A stretch of DNA of 64,000 bases, taken from Polytrichum commune (Eukaryota; Streptophyta; Polytrichopsida; Polytrichales; Polytrichaceae). Position 1 is the first letter of the stretch; each line of letters begins with the position of its first letter. This document shows positions 9,751-22,334 of this stretch, piece by piece. The position numbers and the translations under genes are program-made. The DNA lies in assembly GCA_950295325.1 (NCBI GenBank), contig OX485808.1, positions 17,502,527 through 17,566,526 on the forward strand, given 5' to 3'. Under the pieces are notes generated by a model, which was given only the letters and a program-made list of their open reading frames with translations, ran no database searches and was not told the DNA's origin.

Positions 9751-12700
9751 GACGTGATCATCCGGAAGAATCCATTTTCATCCAGAGTTATGTAACTTTT
9801 ATCTAGTACAGTCTACCCTCTATAAGTGTTTACCCCATAATAAGTATTAACATTTCTATTACAAGGTAAAAGTAATAATATATTACTCATGGACCATGTA
9901 TAGAAGTAATGTGCAAGAGAAAGGTGAAAAAATAATTGTCCCGCATGATTTCAATCATGCAATACCAAAGATTCAACTAACATCGGTTGCTAAACATTTT
10001 GCAGCTACATACACAAAGGGGGTGGATTTAGAAGTGTTCACATGCTTCATTACATCATGTTGTGGAACAGCCATAAAGAACATAAAAGAGATTGTGGAAT
10101 GTTCAAATAACCAAGCATGTTATTGATTGAATTAATAAAAATAATTATTCAATTAATTTTGCATATGCGGATGAAAATTACACAACTTCATGTATCACTT
10201 TCAATGAAACGGTGATTTATGTTAGGGAATAACAATGATAGTGGAATTGCCACTATTTTCAACACACCAATCGGATGCTCTAGAAAAATAATTGTATGCA
10301 AAGAGATTGCTATGTACTAGACGTGATACGAAGCACTTTGCATTTGAATTTTGGTTATGTTAGCACATTCAATGTCCTCATGCAATGTTAATATTGGTGA
10401 AACGAAGTGGACAAAAGACATATATGAAAGACATAGATGGCTTCTTGCTGCTGAATTTTGATGCAATAGCTTTGGATATAATCCATTTTTTTCCATCGCA
10501 TGCACAAAAATGGTGACCCTAACTGGAGCCATATAATGCACAATGAAGTAAGATTCCGACGATTGGAGATGGAGAGGAACAAAGAGTACATAAAGTTCAA
10601 TCATATTATAATTGGATCTTGAAGGATCCACATGCAATTTCATTAGAACGAAATATGATAAGTGCCATTAATTTGTTTATGATTGATGTAGCATGACCAA
10701 TGTTTTATTTTGCAAGTGACTCGTTATTCCATCGTGTAAAGTGGACCAATTGTTTTGGGTATGGTGCAAATGCAGGAGGGATTGAGACATGCTCTAAGTC
10801 CTATGAAAAGCATTTAGAGTTGTACAAATGCAATGTATAGGAACAAAGGATGAGTGTGAGTAGTCAACAAACCAACAATTGCTAGTGATTAAATGTTTAG
10901 ATAGAAAGTAAGTTGCCAATTTTTTCACAACATGAAATTAAAAAAAAATTATACGTCCAATAATCCACATGGACACATAATTGCATATTTGTGTAGTATA
11001 TATGTTTGCAAGGTCAATACGCATTGTTATTTTTGTATATATGTGAACATGTATGGCAAAAAAATATGATAAACAAAGTGGATGCCTGCAATTTCTAAGA
11101 GAATGACATACTTATATGTTTATATGTATTTGTGGAAGATAGTCATGATGATTTGCACTATGTGAGATGGGCATTCACCAATAGAAAGTACAAGTCTTTC
11201 GGACATTTTTTTTGACATCAGAAAGACACCAATGGGCAAGCATGGCTTGTGTGGCCCGATGAGGCTACTTGTGTTAGCCATCAATCATCCTGAACTTGTC
11301 TTTCATCTCAACACAACCATTATCAAAAAATTATTTTACCAATTAGCTTGGCTTTTTAGAGAGGTTGACTAGGATAGCAACTGGTCGAGCTAATATGGTG
11401 TAATATGGTTCGTAGATTTGGTTGATTGATTGGTCTCATCAAGTCCAGTCCACTAGTCATTTTTTTTAATAATAATTTTGTTGATTGATTGATCATGTTG
11501 AATGTTGGGTTGACTAGTCAACTTACATGGAGCACTCTGATTGGTCTATTTTTATCCTTTAGGTAACAAAATTTCCTTAGTCCCGTCACCATATTGCAGA
11601 GTTGTGACAAACAACTTGCCTTGTTGGGTACACCACCACAAGGAGTTGTTGCTAATCATGGAAACAAATTCTATAAGAAGGCAATTATAAAATCTAGGTT
11701 TTCTTGTAGTAAACTTGCATAATTGTGTGTTTCATATCCTACAAGAAATGCATAACATTATGCAGCTGCATGATTGCATTCCCTTTTATATTTAGCATGT
11801 GACATGGACCTCCACTATTTTACCAATATGGGAAGAAACTTGAAAAATGGGAAGAAATTGACACCGGTACAAATAATGAATAGTAAGAATATTGTGAATA
11901 ATGTCGGTATTTTTAATGATAGTGCTATTATGAATAGTAATTTCAAGGGATGATATTGGGATGAACAATGTTTCATTTGAATATTATTGGGATGAATAGT
12001 GATTCATGCGCATAGTGCGGGGACTATAACCCCACCCAAATTTGCAATTTCAACTTGAATGTATGAAGAGTGAATGAATACTCCCAATTTGTTCATGCCC
12101 AAAGATTGTAATGACATATTCTAGGGACATGGAACCGACCCACATGATTGAATAATGTTATGTGGGTGAAGAGCTAAAAATGTTTGTTGAAGACCCACTT
12201 GCCTCAAGGTATGTGGGTGTTATTCAGTTACTCCTTAATCGGAGACCTATATTTTATTGGTGGGTGGTTAGGTGAGGATTGAAAAACAAACACCATACAA
12301 ACACATGTTTAAAAGAGGTTGGATTGTACCTTCAAATTTTATCAATAGTGAACACAATTGCTCAGACCTATGTATTCCTTCAAGGAATCAACAACACATT
12401 GCACTTCCTATAACCATAAGTAAATTAGGGGAAATCCAATTATTAAGCTGATTTGTGTTGACACGTCATTATAGATTTGCTAATGCAACAAAAGTTTCGT
12501 TGTGCATGTTATTGATCAACATAAATTGGAGAACATGAAAAACGAATCAAATAACCAAGGGTGGGAAAAACCCAACTTTTTCCAGCCGATGCATTGGGTT
12601 TTCGGTTTTAATACAAAAAAACCCGATTTCTATGAATAAAACCATGGTTTTATTCTTCTAACACTCAGCACCGCCATTTGGCGGACATTGGGCTCTTTGC

Positions 12701-13380
12701 CCTATAACCTCAACTTATCTGCAATAAAACCGGATTTTGCTGGACCTCAAATGATTGGATTTTTTTAAAAAACTATGAAAAACCCAACTGTAAAAAATCG
12801 CATGGTACCAACCTTGCAAATAACACCCACATACCTAAGAAGCCGCTCTTTAGTATATAAACTTGATAGCCAACCAACACACCGGTGATGAGGTACTGTA
12901 TGTGAGCCTTAAAACAAACACTTTTTTCTTATAATCTCGCCAAATGTATGATGCTCCCTAGATGTACATTCTCAAATGAAGCGCCCGTGCTTAGTATATT
13001 ATTTCAATTGGTGTCCGTTCTAGGCTCACATCCATTCTAGGCACATGGATGGTACGGCAGGTACAGATGTTATTCCCAAGCTGAATCTACAAGGAGCTGT
13101 GGCTCAATGAACAGGGAGAATCAGCTGCTATAGATGTACTGGTTGAGTTTAAGAAGTAGCCGGTTGACGTTCAAGACTTCAGGAAAATTACTCATCGGTT
13201 TAGAGGAATCCATGGAATATACCCCCAATTTAACAAAGAAAAATTGAAAGATGGTTAACATGTTGGATTTTTTGGAAACACTATGATCTCGACCGATTAA
13301 ATAGGCCCAAAAATCCTCCTCCTCAGCTAATGAGTTACTGTGTTACGGAGTTGAATTCTATGTATACGGATCGTGAATCA
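9751..13380. other. Long AT-rich spacer
   Basis: About 3.6 kb without a supportable gene. Reading frames are short and lack coding character. Nothing here resembles an RNA gene or a transposase. The segment is likely decayed repetitive DNA. One phrase, GTGTAAAGTGGACCAATTG near 10735, resembles the arm of the inverted-repeat element at 86-690. Confidence 0.5.
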
Positions 13381-14621
13381 AGGGCCAAAATGGGGTCCCC
13401 ATAGAAGAAATTGAGGGGCCGGAGCACTTTTTATGGGAGGCCTTTTGTCCCTTGGGCCCCAGGGCTTATCTGGACCAGGGCAGTGCCTACATAGAGGGAT
13501 ATCTACAAGGAGTACGTGGCATCCCCGAATTTGCCAAGTAGGACATGCACAGCCAAGTGTCTCACCTCTTTCCCGCCACGTGGACATCAGGTCCTTCCGA
13601 GCCCCCGGTCCGGATAGACGACAAAAGCCGGGCCCGAATAGCGAGACAAAAGCTGAACATTCAAAGTGGTCTTGGAATCTCGTCAACAGATTCGTCATCA
13701 CAATGGCTCCATGCAATTGATGAGACTCGCATACCAATTTGTCGCTCTGTGTCTGAAGCCACCCGGGTATAAGGCGGGTATCCGGGTCGCCCGGCACAAA
13801 TTCGGTGAAGAAAGGACGAATTTCGTTGACAAAGGAAGAGGCGCATTGGTGATCTCGGTCTTGAATTCTTGGGGGTTCAGGATTTCGTGGGGAGGTGGGA
13901 TTTCTCCAACTGAGGCTGCGAATTATGTGGGTTTGTACTTTCTGCCATCGGGGTTGCGTGGATTTGGTGAGTTGCGAAGACGATGTGAGACCGGGAATTT
14001 GTTGATTGCTCTGTTTTTTTGGTTTTTTGTGTTCCTGTTCTCTTGAAGGCCAGTTTCGTGGATTTTTGAGGTTCAGTGTGGAATGGGCAGAATCCTGATG
14101 AATTTCCACGATTTTAGTTGAAGGACCTGGATTTTGGCTGACCGGATGGATGTTGATGCGGATTCTCCTTGCAGGGGGCATGAATTTCAATCCTATTCGA
14201 GGCTTTGATGGAACGATCCTTCGACAATCTCGAGTGAGGTGGATTTCTGTGTTTTTGGGATGCGGATGATGATCAGAGATGACGGGTCTTGGAGAATCTA
14301 TTGGAATTCCGACGACACAATCATAGAACAATTTATCAGTAGCTCTTCAAATTTTGAGTGTCCATCCAGAAAGCTGAAGCGCCAGTGGCATTATCAATCA
14401 GGGCCAACCTATTTGTTAGAAATCAAGGCTTAACCCAATAAACAACAAAGAGGTTTGCACCGATGCATATAATCTGCACTGCTTGCTCCATTTCTTCATT
14501 TCTTGGACTTTTGTTGGTTTTACATGAATGGGTGTCGTGTGTCTTTTCTTGTTTGGACTTGAAGAGAAAGAGGTGATTAATCTACTAAGTAATTATTTGC
14601 TAATTTTGTGCAGGGCCAGCG
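13381..14621 (+). promoter_or_regulatory. GC-rich promoter and spliced 5' leader of the SPX-MFS gene
   Basis: Base composition rises sharply compared with the preceding spacer. The coding start at 14622 lies only 8 bases after an acceptor-like TTTTGTGCAG ending at 14613, so the leader is spliced. Long open frames on both strands here, including a 317-codon minus-strand one, are compositional shadows with no recognisable domain. Several ATGs precede the start, so upstream ORFs are possible, but which survive splicing is unknown. Confidence 0.45.
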
Positions 14622-17600
14622 ATGGTTGGGTTTGGGAGGAAGCTGCAACAGCGTCAAGTTCCAGCATGGGAATCGTAAGTTTCATTTCTTAGGTTTCTAA
14701 GGATACAGATTTTTAGAAACAATTGGATAGGATGTAATTTCGTGAGCTCAGCTCAGTCTGCTTGATTCGGGATGTACGGCAATAATCCTATCAGATTTCA
14801 TATGTGCGATTGATCGGTTGACAAAAACCATCAGTTCTGGCAACGTTGTGGAAATATTCCTAAGTGAAAGGATCATGACATTGTTGGTTTATGTGACATA
14901 GGTATTACATTTCATATGCGATGATGAAGGAAAAAGTGAACCAATACGCCGAACAGTTGCGTACTGGTCCCAAAGAAGACCGCAAGTGCGTCCTCAAAGA
15001 ATTTTCAGAAATGCTTGATCGTCAGGTATGGTACATACTAAGAGGATGAAAAGTAGGGGGCGTGTATTTGAGCTAAGTAAATTAGAATGCTTCTCCTTGA
15101 AGGCAGAAGTTGAAAGAACTTCTATAGAGGAGAGGCCAATTTGTACAGAAATTAGCAGGAAGGTTAGAGATTCTTAAATTGAGGCTACATTCATGAATGC
15201 CCAAGCTCGGAGGACAGGCACATTGGAGAAATGACACCTCCGAAGGTCAATTTGTCTTGACATCCAGTTTGGGCTGTTCCCTTGGGAATATCCCTAGAAT
15301 TTTCATCAATTGTGCTTATGGAAAGATATGTACGCTGTCCCAGGGATGCCATTTGTGTCATGGTGTCTCAATGTCTCCAGATTCTTGAGGTACATTACAA
15401 TATAATTTCTGAATTCAAAAGTCAGACAAGCAGATCCTTCAAAAGTCAAGCTGATACCCTATGAGCCCATATTGACATCCTCATGGAATCTATCAGGTTG
15501 AGAAGATGGTGCTATTTCTGCTAATCAAGCAAGGGCAATTAGCTCTCCAGCTTTCGAAATTGGCAGATGAACGAGAGGCCGAAGATTCAGAACATGGAAC
15601 TGCAGCTGTTCGGATAAGGAGACTTCGTGACGCTTACCAAGGCGTGGGGAAGGATTTGTTGGAACTTCTCCAATTTGTGGATCTTAACGCAACAGGGTTG
15701 AGAAAAATTCTGAAAAAATTTGACAAGCGTGTGGGCTACCGCCTGAGTGACGAATATGTTGCCACTCGCTCTAATCACCCTTACTCTCAACTTCAACAAA
15801 TATTTCGCCATGTGGTAAATTTTGCATTTTGTTATACCCTGGTATCAAAATGTCTCCTTTTCAAAGTATACACACTAATCTCGTACTCTTTGAAGTTGCT
15901 TGTTGTCAATATCGATGCATTGCTTTCATAATCTTCAAAAATTGTTCAGTGCAATTGTTCTGACGCCACAAAGGATTTGGCAGGGTATTGGTGCCATGGT
16001 AGCAACAATATCACGCAACCTTGCTGAGCTGGAAAATAAAGGAAATCCTGTTACGTCCATATACGAACAGACATCAGTTATAGCTTACCATGTAAGTTAT
16101 TTCTTCATATCGTTGGCCCCTAATGTCTTTGTTATTTTGATGTATGTGGGTATCTCTAATATTTATCAGGATAGTAACATGAGTGTGGTTTAAAAGCCTA
16201 CATAGGGTTCTTCAGCATGTGTAAAGATGTTCTCTTTCTATTCTAGCTTCAAGAATAAATTTTCAAGAATCAACGTCCTTATTGTTGCCTATATTTGGAC
16301 ACAAGCCTTCTTCTATCTCCAGTTCCAAATTGAGAAGGTGCTACTTGGATTACCTAAGAATTTTTGTATTGGCATTAGAACCTAAATAGGCTACTTAAGA
16401 ACGTTATGTAGTTGAAGGACCTCGGTGAGCCTAAAAATGCATGGGGTGATCGTGGACCCGTCTGATAGCGTTAATCATTTTGGGCAGGATCCAGTCATCG
16501 ACTCAATTAGAAAGGCAGAAGACAGGCTCACAAACTCGACCAGCTTCCTGCGGTTCCTGGGACAGCAAGCGCTCAATGCAAGGGAGGATGTGCCCTCTGA
16601 CGAAGAAGAGGGTGGTACTGAAGAGTGCCACTTTGTATCACTTGTGCTCAATCTCTTCAACACGTATCTGTACATGGTATGTATGGCTGACCACATTGTT
16701 ATCACCAGTTGCATCAAGTACTACATTTTGCTTCTTTATAATCCATGGACAAGGATAATCTGTTACTAAACAGATTTCTTGGTGTACAAATACTCTTTTG
16801 GGATAGAAGGACATGTGACTGTGCCCAGAGAAATTGCTAGCAGGTAATTGGTTTTGTGCAGGTTTCATAAACGTTTTGATTGCTTATAAGTGATCGACTC
16901 CTGTCTATATGATTTATAAGACAAGGGGACGAGGATAATCTGTTACTTCAACATTTTCTTGGGATGTAGATATCCTGTTAGGATCAATGGAAATGAGATT
17001 CTTACCAGAGAAATCGCTATGGGTGGGTGATGCACCCAACTGCAGGTTTCATAAATCTTCTGGTCACTTGTTAGTGGTTGATTCCTGTATATATGAATCT
17101 GTGCTCCTACACTTTAGAGGATTCAAGCTATTTGTTTCTCAATACTTGTTTATTGAGCTATTTTGAATTGTCTTTACAGGTGAATACATACATCATCGTT
17201 CCAACGGCGGATAAGTATGCCACAAGTTTGGGGGCAGCACCCACTTTATGTGGGGTGATCATTGGCTCCATGGCTGTGGCCCAACTGGTGTCATCTGTGT
17301 ATTTGAGTGCTTGGTCCAACAAATCCTACTATGGGCCTCTTATTTTCAGCAGTATCATTCTTTGTCTGGGCAATTTACTATATGCTGTTGCATATAACTT
17401 CAACTCTGTGACACTGCTGCTCATAGGACGCCTGCTCTGTGGGTAAGTGACAACCTTCTCGAAATATTAGAGTTATCCTCTAACTCAACATAAATTTTGG
17501 TTGGGAGTGGGTTGTTTTGCATACAACACCTTCTATAGTCGGGGAGTTTTTGGTGCATGCTTGGAGGTAGTTTGCAGGTTTGAACGAAGAACATTCTACA

Positions 17601-20600
17601 TGGATTCATGACGGGTCAAATACATTATGGCATGCCAAGAGGTGCTAAACTGAGCTTGGTCCTCACTGAACCGACATAAGTTGCTCTTCACTAAAATTCA
17701 AATAGTACCTCCGAGCCATGAACAACAAATGGAAAGATATTATTGACAATGCATGCAAAATAACCAATGGTGGATCACAGGGACTGACACCCGACGAAAT
17801 GTCCCATAGAGTCTAAGGATAACTCTATTAGGCTCTAAAGTTCGAGTTCTTCACAGCATCTTGCAACTCTCTGCATAATTTGGGAAACTGAATGCCGAGA
17901 AGCAAAATATCAAGATCTGTATACTTACGAGTTCAGCTGGAATGTGTGCTTTTGATAGGTTGGGTTCAGCAAGAGCAGTGAACAGGCGTTACATCAGCGA
18001 CTGTGTGCCTGTAAAAGCGCGGTTGCAAGCATCAGCTGCATTTGTGAGTGCAAGTGCCTTAGGGATGGCCTCTGGTCCTGCTTTGGCAGGATTACTGGAA
18101 TTCAGGAAAACATTCTATGGTCTTACTTTCAATGCTAATACTTTACCAGGATGGATTATGGCCGGCGGTTGGTTTCTGTATCTTATCTGGATTGTCTTAG
18201 GCTTCAAAGAGCCATTCCATAGTCCCCTTGTGGTTGAGGAAGACAGCCAGCCACAAACTGCAGGTGTGTATCAATGGATGAAAGAATATTTGAGGAGCTG
18301 TTAAGAAATTTTTGTAGGAATCATCTAGTATGTAATAGTGTGCATGTGAAGTTTACATTTGCTTCTACCGATTTGTGTCGATGTTATATGTAACACATTG
18401 GATCAACTGGTCATCTTAGAAGTTGTGGGTATCAAGGGCTCGAAGAGAGTAAAACCTTAAAATTTAAGGGAGGAACAATGGGTGATCAAAGTAGCCCTGG
18501 TTACAGCCGTGAGAAAATGTCTACCTCTTAATTGAGGTGGGCGGGAAGACTCTATAATTCATCTGAGTGTTGGCAAACATAGGCGTTTTCCTCTTTTTCA
18601 TTTGCCCAACATGCTCTGCAGATTGTCCTGCACGTTTCTCCATTTTCTGGTGGGTAATATGTAGATGATATTTTCTCTTTGAATCGTGGTCATCCATTTG
18701 GGAATATCAGGAAACCATGGCACAGGTGGAAAGCGGGAAGGACAGGATGACATGTTGGAACCATTTCTTTCAGTTTCTATGAAGGCTTCCGACCTACAAG
18801 TGGATGGAGCAGGTATTAATGTTCGAATGCTCAAGAGAAGATGTTGAAAGATCAAGTCCTAATCCCTCTGTTGTTTTTCTTTACAGAAAAATAAATCGAG
18901 TTCCGATGTACGTGTTTCACAGGTTGCTAAGTTGCTAGAAGCAAGATATTATGTTCACCAAGTGCTACAGAGTTTTATTTTCTACGAGAAATTTTATATC
19001 ATTGTAGTCTTTTGGGAAGGTAATTACTGAATTATGGTACGTGTCTTTGTTGTCGTCTTTGGAAGACGTGAATAACCAGCACCTCAAATCAAAAGAGTCT
19101 AGTAAAGCGGCAACATCTCTTCGGGAAGCATATAAGTTACTCACTTTACCTGTTAAGGTACCACCAACCCTGTCACCTTACTTTGTTGTGGTTTGTCTTT
19201 GTGGTTAGTTATGATTTGCCAAATTCCTTGGTTCCTGCTTGTGATGAAGGAGTGGAATGGTCCTACTAGAAGAAAGGATGAGAAATTACCTTGATGCTTA
19301 AATCCCGTGGCCTACAAACAAACATAACTGCCCAACTTTATAGGTTAGCAGAGAGATCACTCTTTGTTCTTTTAACTAAGTTGGAAATGCCTGATCATTG
19401 GAGAACTCTTTCAATGCAAGCCAGATTTAGGGTTTAGGTTACATTTATGCCACTCTACGTTGTTTAAAATGTGGTGCAAAATTGTCAATGAAGATAACAC
19501 ACTAAAGGTTTCATTTTGTGGGTTCCAGGTGCAACTTTACATCTACTTCATGCTCAAGTTTGCAATGGAGATTTTGCTATCAGAATCCAGTGTTGTGACA
19601 GCAAACTATTTTCAGTGGGGCACACGCTCAGTGTCCTTGTTTCTGGCCCTTCTAGGGCTCACTGTACTACCAGTCAATTGGATAGTTGGGAGCTATGCAA
19701 GCAACCTATTCCAGGATAGGTATTTTTATAACCTCCAAATCATCAGTAGTTATGCAAATAATGATGGAAACTTCAAGTATGTAATAGATGGGTCATTGAT
19801 GTATTTGTATTGTGTTCAGCATGAATACTAGGATTTCGTTTAAAATGTGGGAGCTTTGTATTGAAGGTGGATTCCCCTTTCTTTTCTCAGGCAACTGCTA
19901 ATTGCTGCGGAGGTATTGACTTGTATTGGAATAGCCATGAGTTTCAACTACGGCTTTATAACCTACTCTGTTAGCCAGTATGTGAGCGCCTCCCTCATTT
20001 TATTTGTATCTGCCGAGGTTCTCGAAGGTATGTAAATATTTCTCCAAGTATAATACTATCATGCAGACATGTGGCTTTCCTACTTTTTGGAAAAATCAAC
20101 TTGAAAGTGCTAGCTTTTCTGTCAACTGGTAAATTAAAATTTACAAGTACGTGAGTGGTGAGTAACAATTTAAAGTTCATGGAATGCAGTGAGATGCAGA
20201 CCAAAAGGGTTCTAACAGGAACCATGGAATGTAGTGTGGGGGTTACTCAAAGACCAAAGGCATTTCCAATTTAGACCTACTGCCATTACACGCATTATGG
20301 TATTAGTGTCAGTTAATATTCGGAGTTACTCAGTGCTATAACTTTTGGCTAAGAATATCAATTTTTAATAAAGTACAGTCATCTATGTTGTATAATGTCC
20401 ATGCAACCTATTTAATCTTTATCTGTAAAAACTGAAATTCATAGTGAGAAATTATAGCATTGCGTAATTTCAAATAGTAAGTGACAATAAATACCATAAA
20501 CGCTGTAGTCGGACCACTGTTGGGAGGGTATAAGTGATGGCGGTGAGAAGCGGTGAGAGTTGAGAACTAACCCTTGATGTCAGGGGGGTCACTCCTTTGT

Positions 20601-21291
20601 ATAGATATGGACGACTCGAGAGAAAGGTATTTTAGGTGGCTATGAAGTAATGTGGATATTCATGAGATATTCCGCACATTGATGAATATCTTGGAATATA
20701 CCTAGTATTTTCTCAAAATGAATTCTCAATACACTAGTTCTCTTAATACTATCATTAATTTACTCTAAACATTAAAAAGGATCCTATCTTTCATTGCACC
20801 TAAACTTCACGGGTTAGTGACCCTCCTTTGATGTCTCTGTCCAGGCAGTTTTGTAGTTTGTCCTTCCCTGTGTGCATGGTGGCATCAAGCCTTTTTCCAA
20901 GCCTTTTTCCAGCCTACATGGGTGGCAATTGGTGCTGTCAGTTGGGTTGTACCTAGTTTGTGAAATTTTCTGCTATTGAGAGCATCAGAGGAATAAATTT
21001 AGAATTTCCATTCAAACCTAATAACATGAATGGCAATATGTTTTTTTTGCAGGGGTGAACTTGTCACTGCTTTCGAAAGTAATGTCTTCGCGATTGGCAC
21101 GTGGAACCTACAACGGAGGTCTTCTGTCCACGGAGGCAGGTACGTTGGCTCGTGTCATTGCGGACTGCACAATCACTCTGGTAGGCTACCTCGGCGAGAG
21201 CAGGCTTCTCAATGTCACCATGTTGCCAAACCTCCTCATCGGCCTTCTAGCCATCGTGGGAACTGTGTATACATACGATTCAATGTTCTAA
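14622..21291 (+). CDS. SPX-MFS vacuolar phosphate transporter (PHT5/VPT family)
   Basis: The product moves inorganic phosphate into the vacuole. Coding exons are 14622-14674, 14902-15025, 15497-15814, 15984-16091, 16488-16676, 17180-17442, 17959-18263, 19066-19157, 19529-19719, 19891-20027 and 21053-21291. They chain in phase to 672 residues, against about 700 in Arabidopsis relatives. The N-terminal SPX domain (about residues 1-150) starts [17 protein letters not shown] and has the basic inositol-pyrophosphate-binding helix [10 protein letters not shown] at 130-139. The MFS part has [60 protein letters not shown] and [20 protein letters not shown], all family hallmarks. The weakest border is the acceptor of exon 8 (19064-19065), in the variable linker. 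The start has GCGATGG context. Phosphate-status control through the SPX domain is known for the family. I see no frameshift or missing block, so it looks functional. Confidence 0.93.
16750..17100 (+). repeat. Tandem duplication inside intron 5 of the SPX-MFS gene
   Basis: Two diverged direct copies of about 170 bp lie side by side, roughly 16750-16920 and 16930-17100. Shared blocks in the same order are GGATAATCTGTTACT, TTTCTTGG, CCAGAGAAAT.GCTA, GCAGGTTTCATAAA, and GA.TCCTGT.TATATGA. The copies lie entirely within the intron between the exons ending at 16676 and starting at 17180. Confidence 0.75.
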
Positions 21292-21458
21292 GTCGAAACA
21301 TGGCTGGCATATATGTCAAGGAAGGTTATTGAGTGGATATTTACAAATGTTATCTGTCGGTCGACACAAATTCTTGCTCATGGTCAAACAGACAGACTTG
21401 AAGGATTTTGTAGACAGCAGATCTTCAGTCATACTTTCTGAAACCCTCTCAATTTTTT

Positions 21459-21467
21459 TTGAATAAA
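21459..21467 (+). terminator. Polyadenylation signal of the SPX-MFS gene
   Basis: AATAAA at 21462-21467 lies 171 bases after the stop codon, in a T-rich stretch. This is a plausible position and context for 3'-end formation. No transcript evidence is available. Confidence 0.4.
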
Positions 21468-22302
21468 ATAAGCAGAGGTGACTGGGTTACATGACATGAT
21501 GTTTTTTGCCAAGTGACTGACCTCTTCGCAAGAATGAACTAAGTTAGAAAGTTAAGGTAGATGAGTCTCAAATGGTTACTTTTTCTGACTAGCCCACTTT
21601 TCCTAGGATATGAAACACACGATTAGTACGAGATGGGTAGCAAATCCAAATTAAGGGGGTAGTCACCTTCCTCATGATTTTTGGAGCTTGTATGAATATC
21701 TTATTCATTATCAAATGGAAGATGCACCTAAGGATCTTCTATCTGTCAGATAATTGAGATACACCATTGTTAAAATTGTACATTAAATGTTGGGCTCTCC
21801 CAACTTCAATTAGTAACTCCACACTTCTGCTGGAGCGTTACAGTGATTCTATGTACATCATACAATTGAGTTTGGTTTTCAAACACAGTATAATGAAAGA
21901 TCCAACACTTAAAGGCATGACATTATCCAACTGAGCAGTGTTGAGGTTTGCACCCGTCAGATACCAATCAAATGTCCATCACACCCGTCGAATTTGCATC
22001 ATGTATACGTTTGGGGCTGTGAATTGGGACATTTGGGGTTTGTGAAGGGTGCACATCTCAACCTTGCAACTGAGTATGGAGGGTGGGTGGGGGTTGGGAA
22101 TAAGTCATATACTATTCGGGAACTATTCTATGGATGTTCTCTTATCAACATTGCTATCTCATATTCAACTTTATAAACTTTGGTGAAGCACTATCATTGA
22201 ATATTATTAAAATGGAATGGTTGATAGCTGAATAATATTATGGGATCAACAAGAAACATGATATAGTTTTTTAGATCTTCACATGCTTGTCACACTGGGG
22301 GG
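21468..22302. other. Spacer with a dispersed repeat copy
   Basis: No gene seen. Bases about 21600-21735 match a segment at about 39170-39300 inside an RPN8 intron (GGATATGAA, TAGTACGAGATG, CAAATCCAAAT, TCCTCATG, ATATCTTATTCATTATCAAA in the same order). It is therefore one member of a dispersed repeat family. Confidence 0.5.
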
Positions 22303-22334
22303 GTAGGACAATCATTTTGGAACGGAGGGAGTAC
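22303..22334 (-). mobile_element. Stowaway-like MITE terminus, single end
   Basis: On the minus strand the sequence reads TACTCCCTCCGTTCCAAAAT, then GATTGTCCTACCCCCCC. The CTCCCTCCGT start next to a TA dinucleotide matches the classic terminal repeat of Stowaway (Tc1/mariner-type) plant MITEs. I could not find the partner end within about 600 bp upstream, so this is probably a truncated copy or a solo end. Confidence 0.55.

Noticed and set aside
9896-10126. 76-codon plus-strand frame
   Set aside because: Isolated in AT-rich spacer, no motif, no neighbouring exons.
13666-14046. 126-codon plus-strand frame upstream of the SPX-MFS start
   Set aside because: No recognisable motif; it lies in the presumed spliced leader and overlaps other equally open frames. 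It could at most be an upstream ORF.
13378-14331. 317-codon open frame on the minus strand
   Set aside because: It is antisense to the GC-rich promoter/leader of the SPX-MFS gene, shows no domain, and has an odd Pro/His/Arg-rich composition typical of shadow frames.
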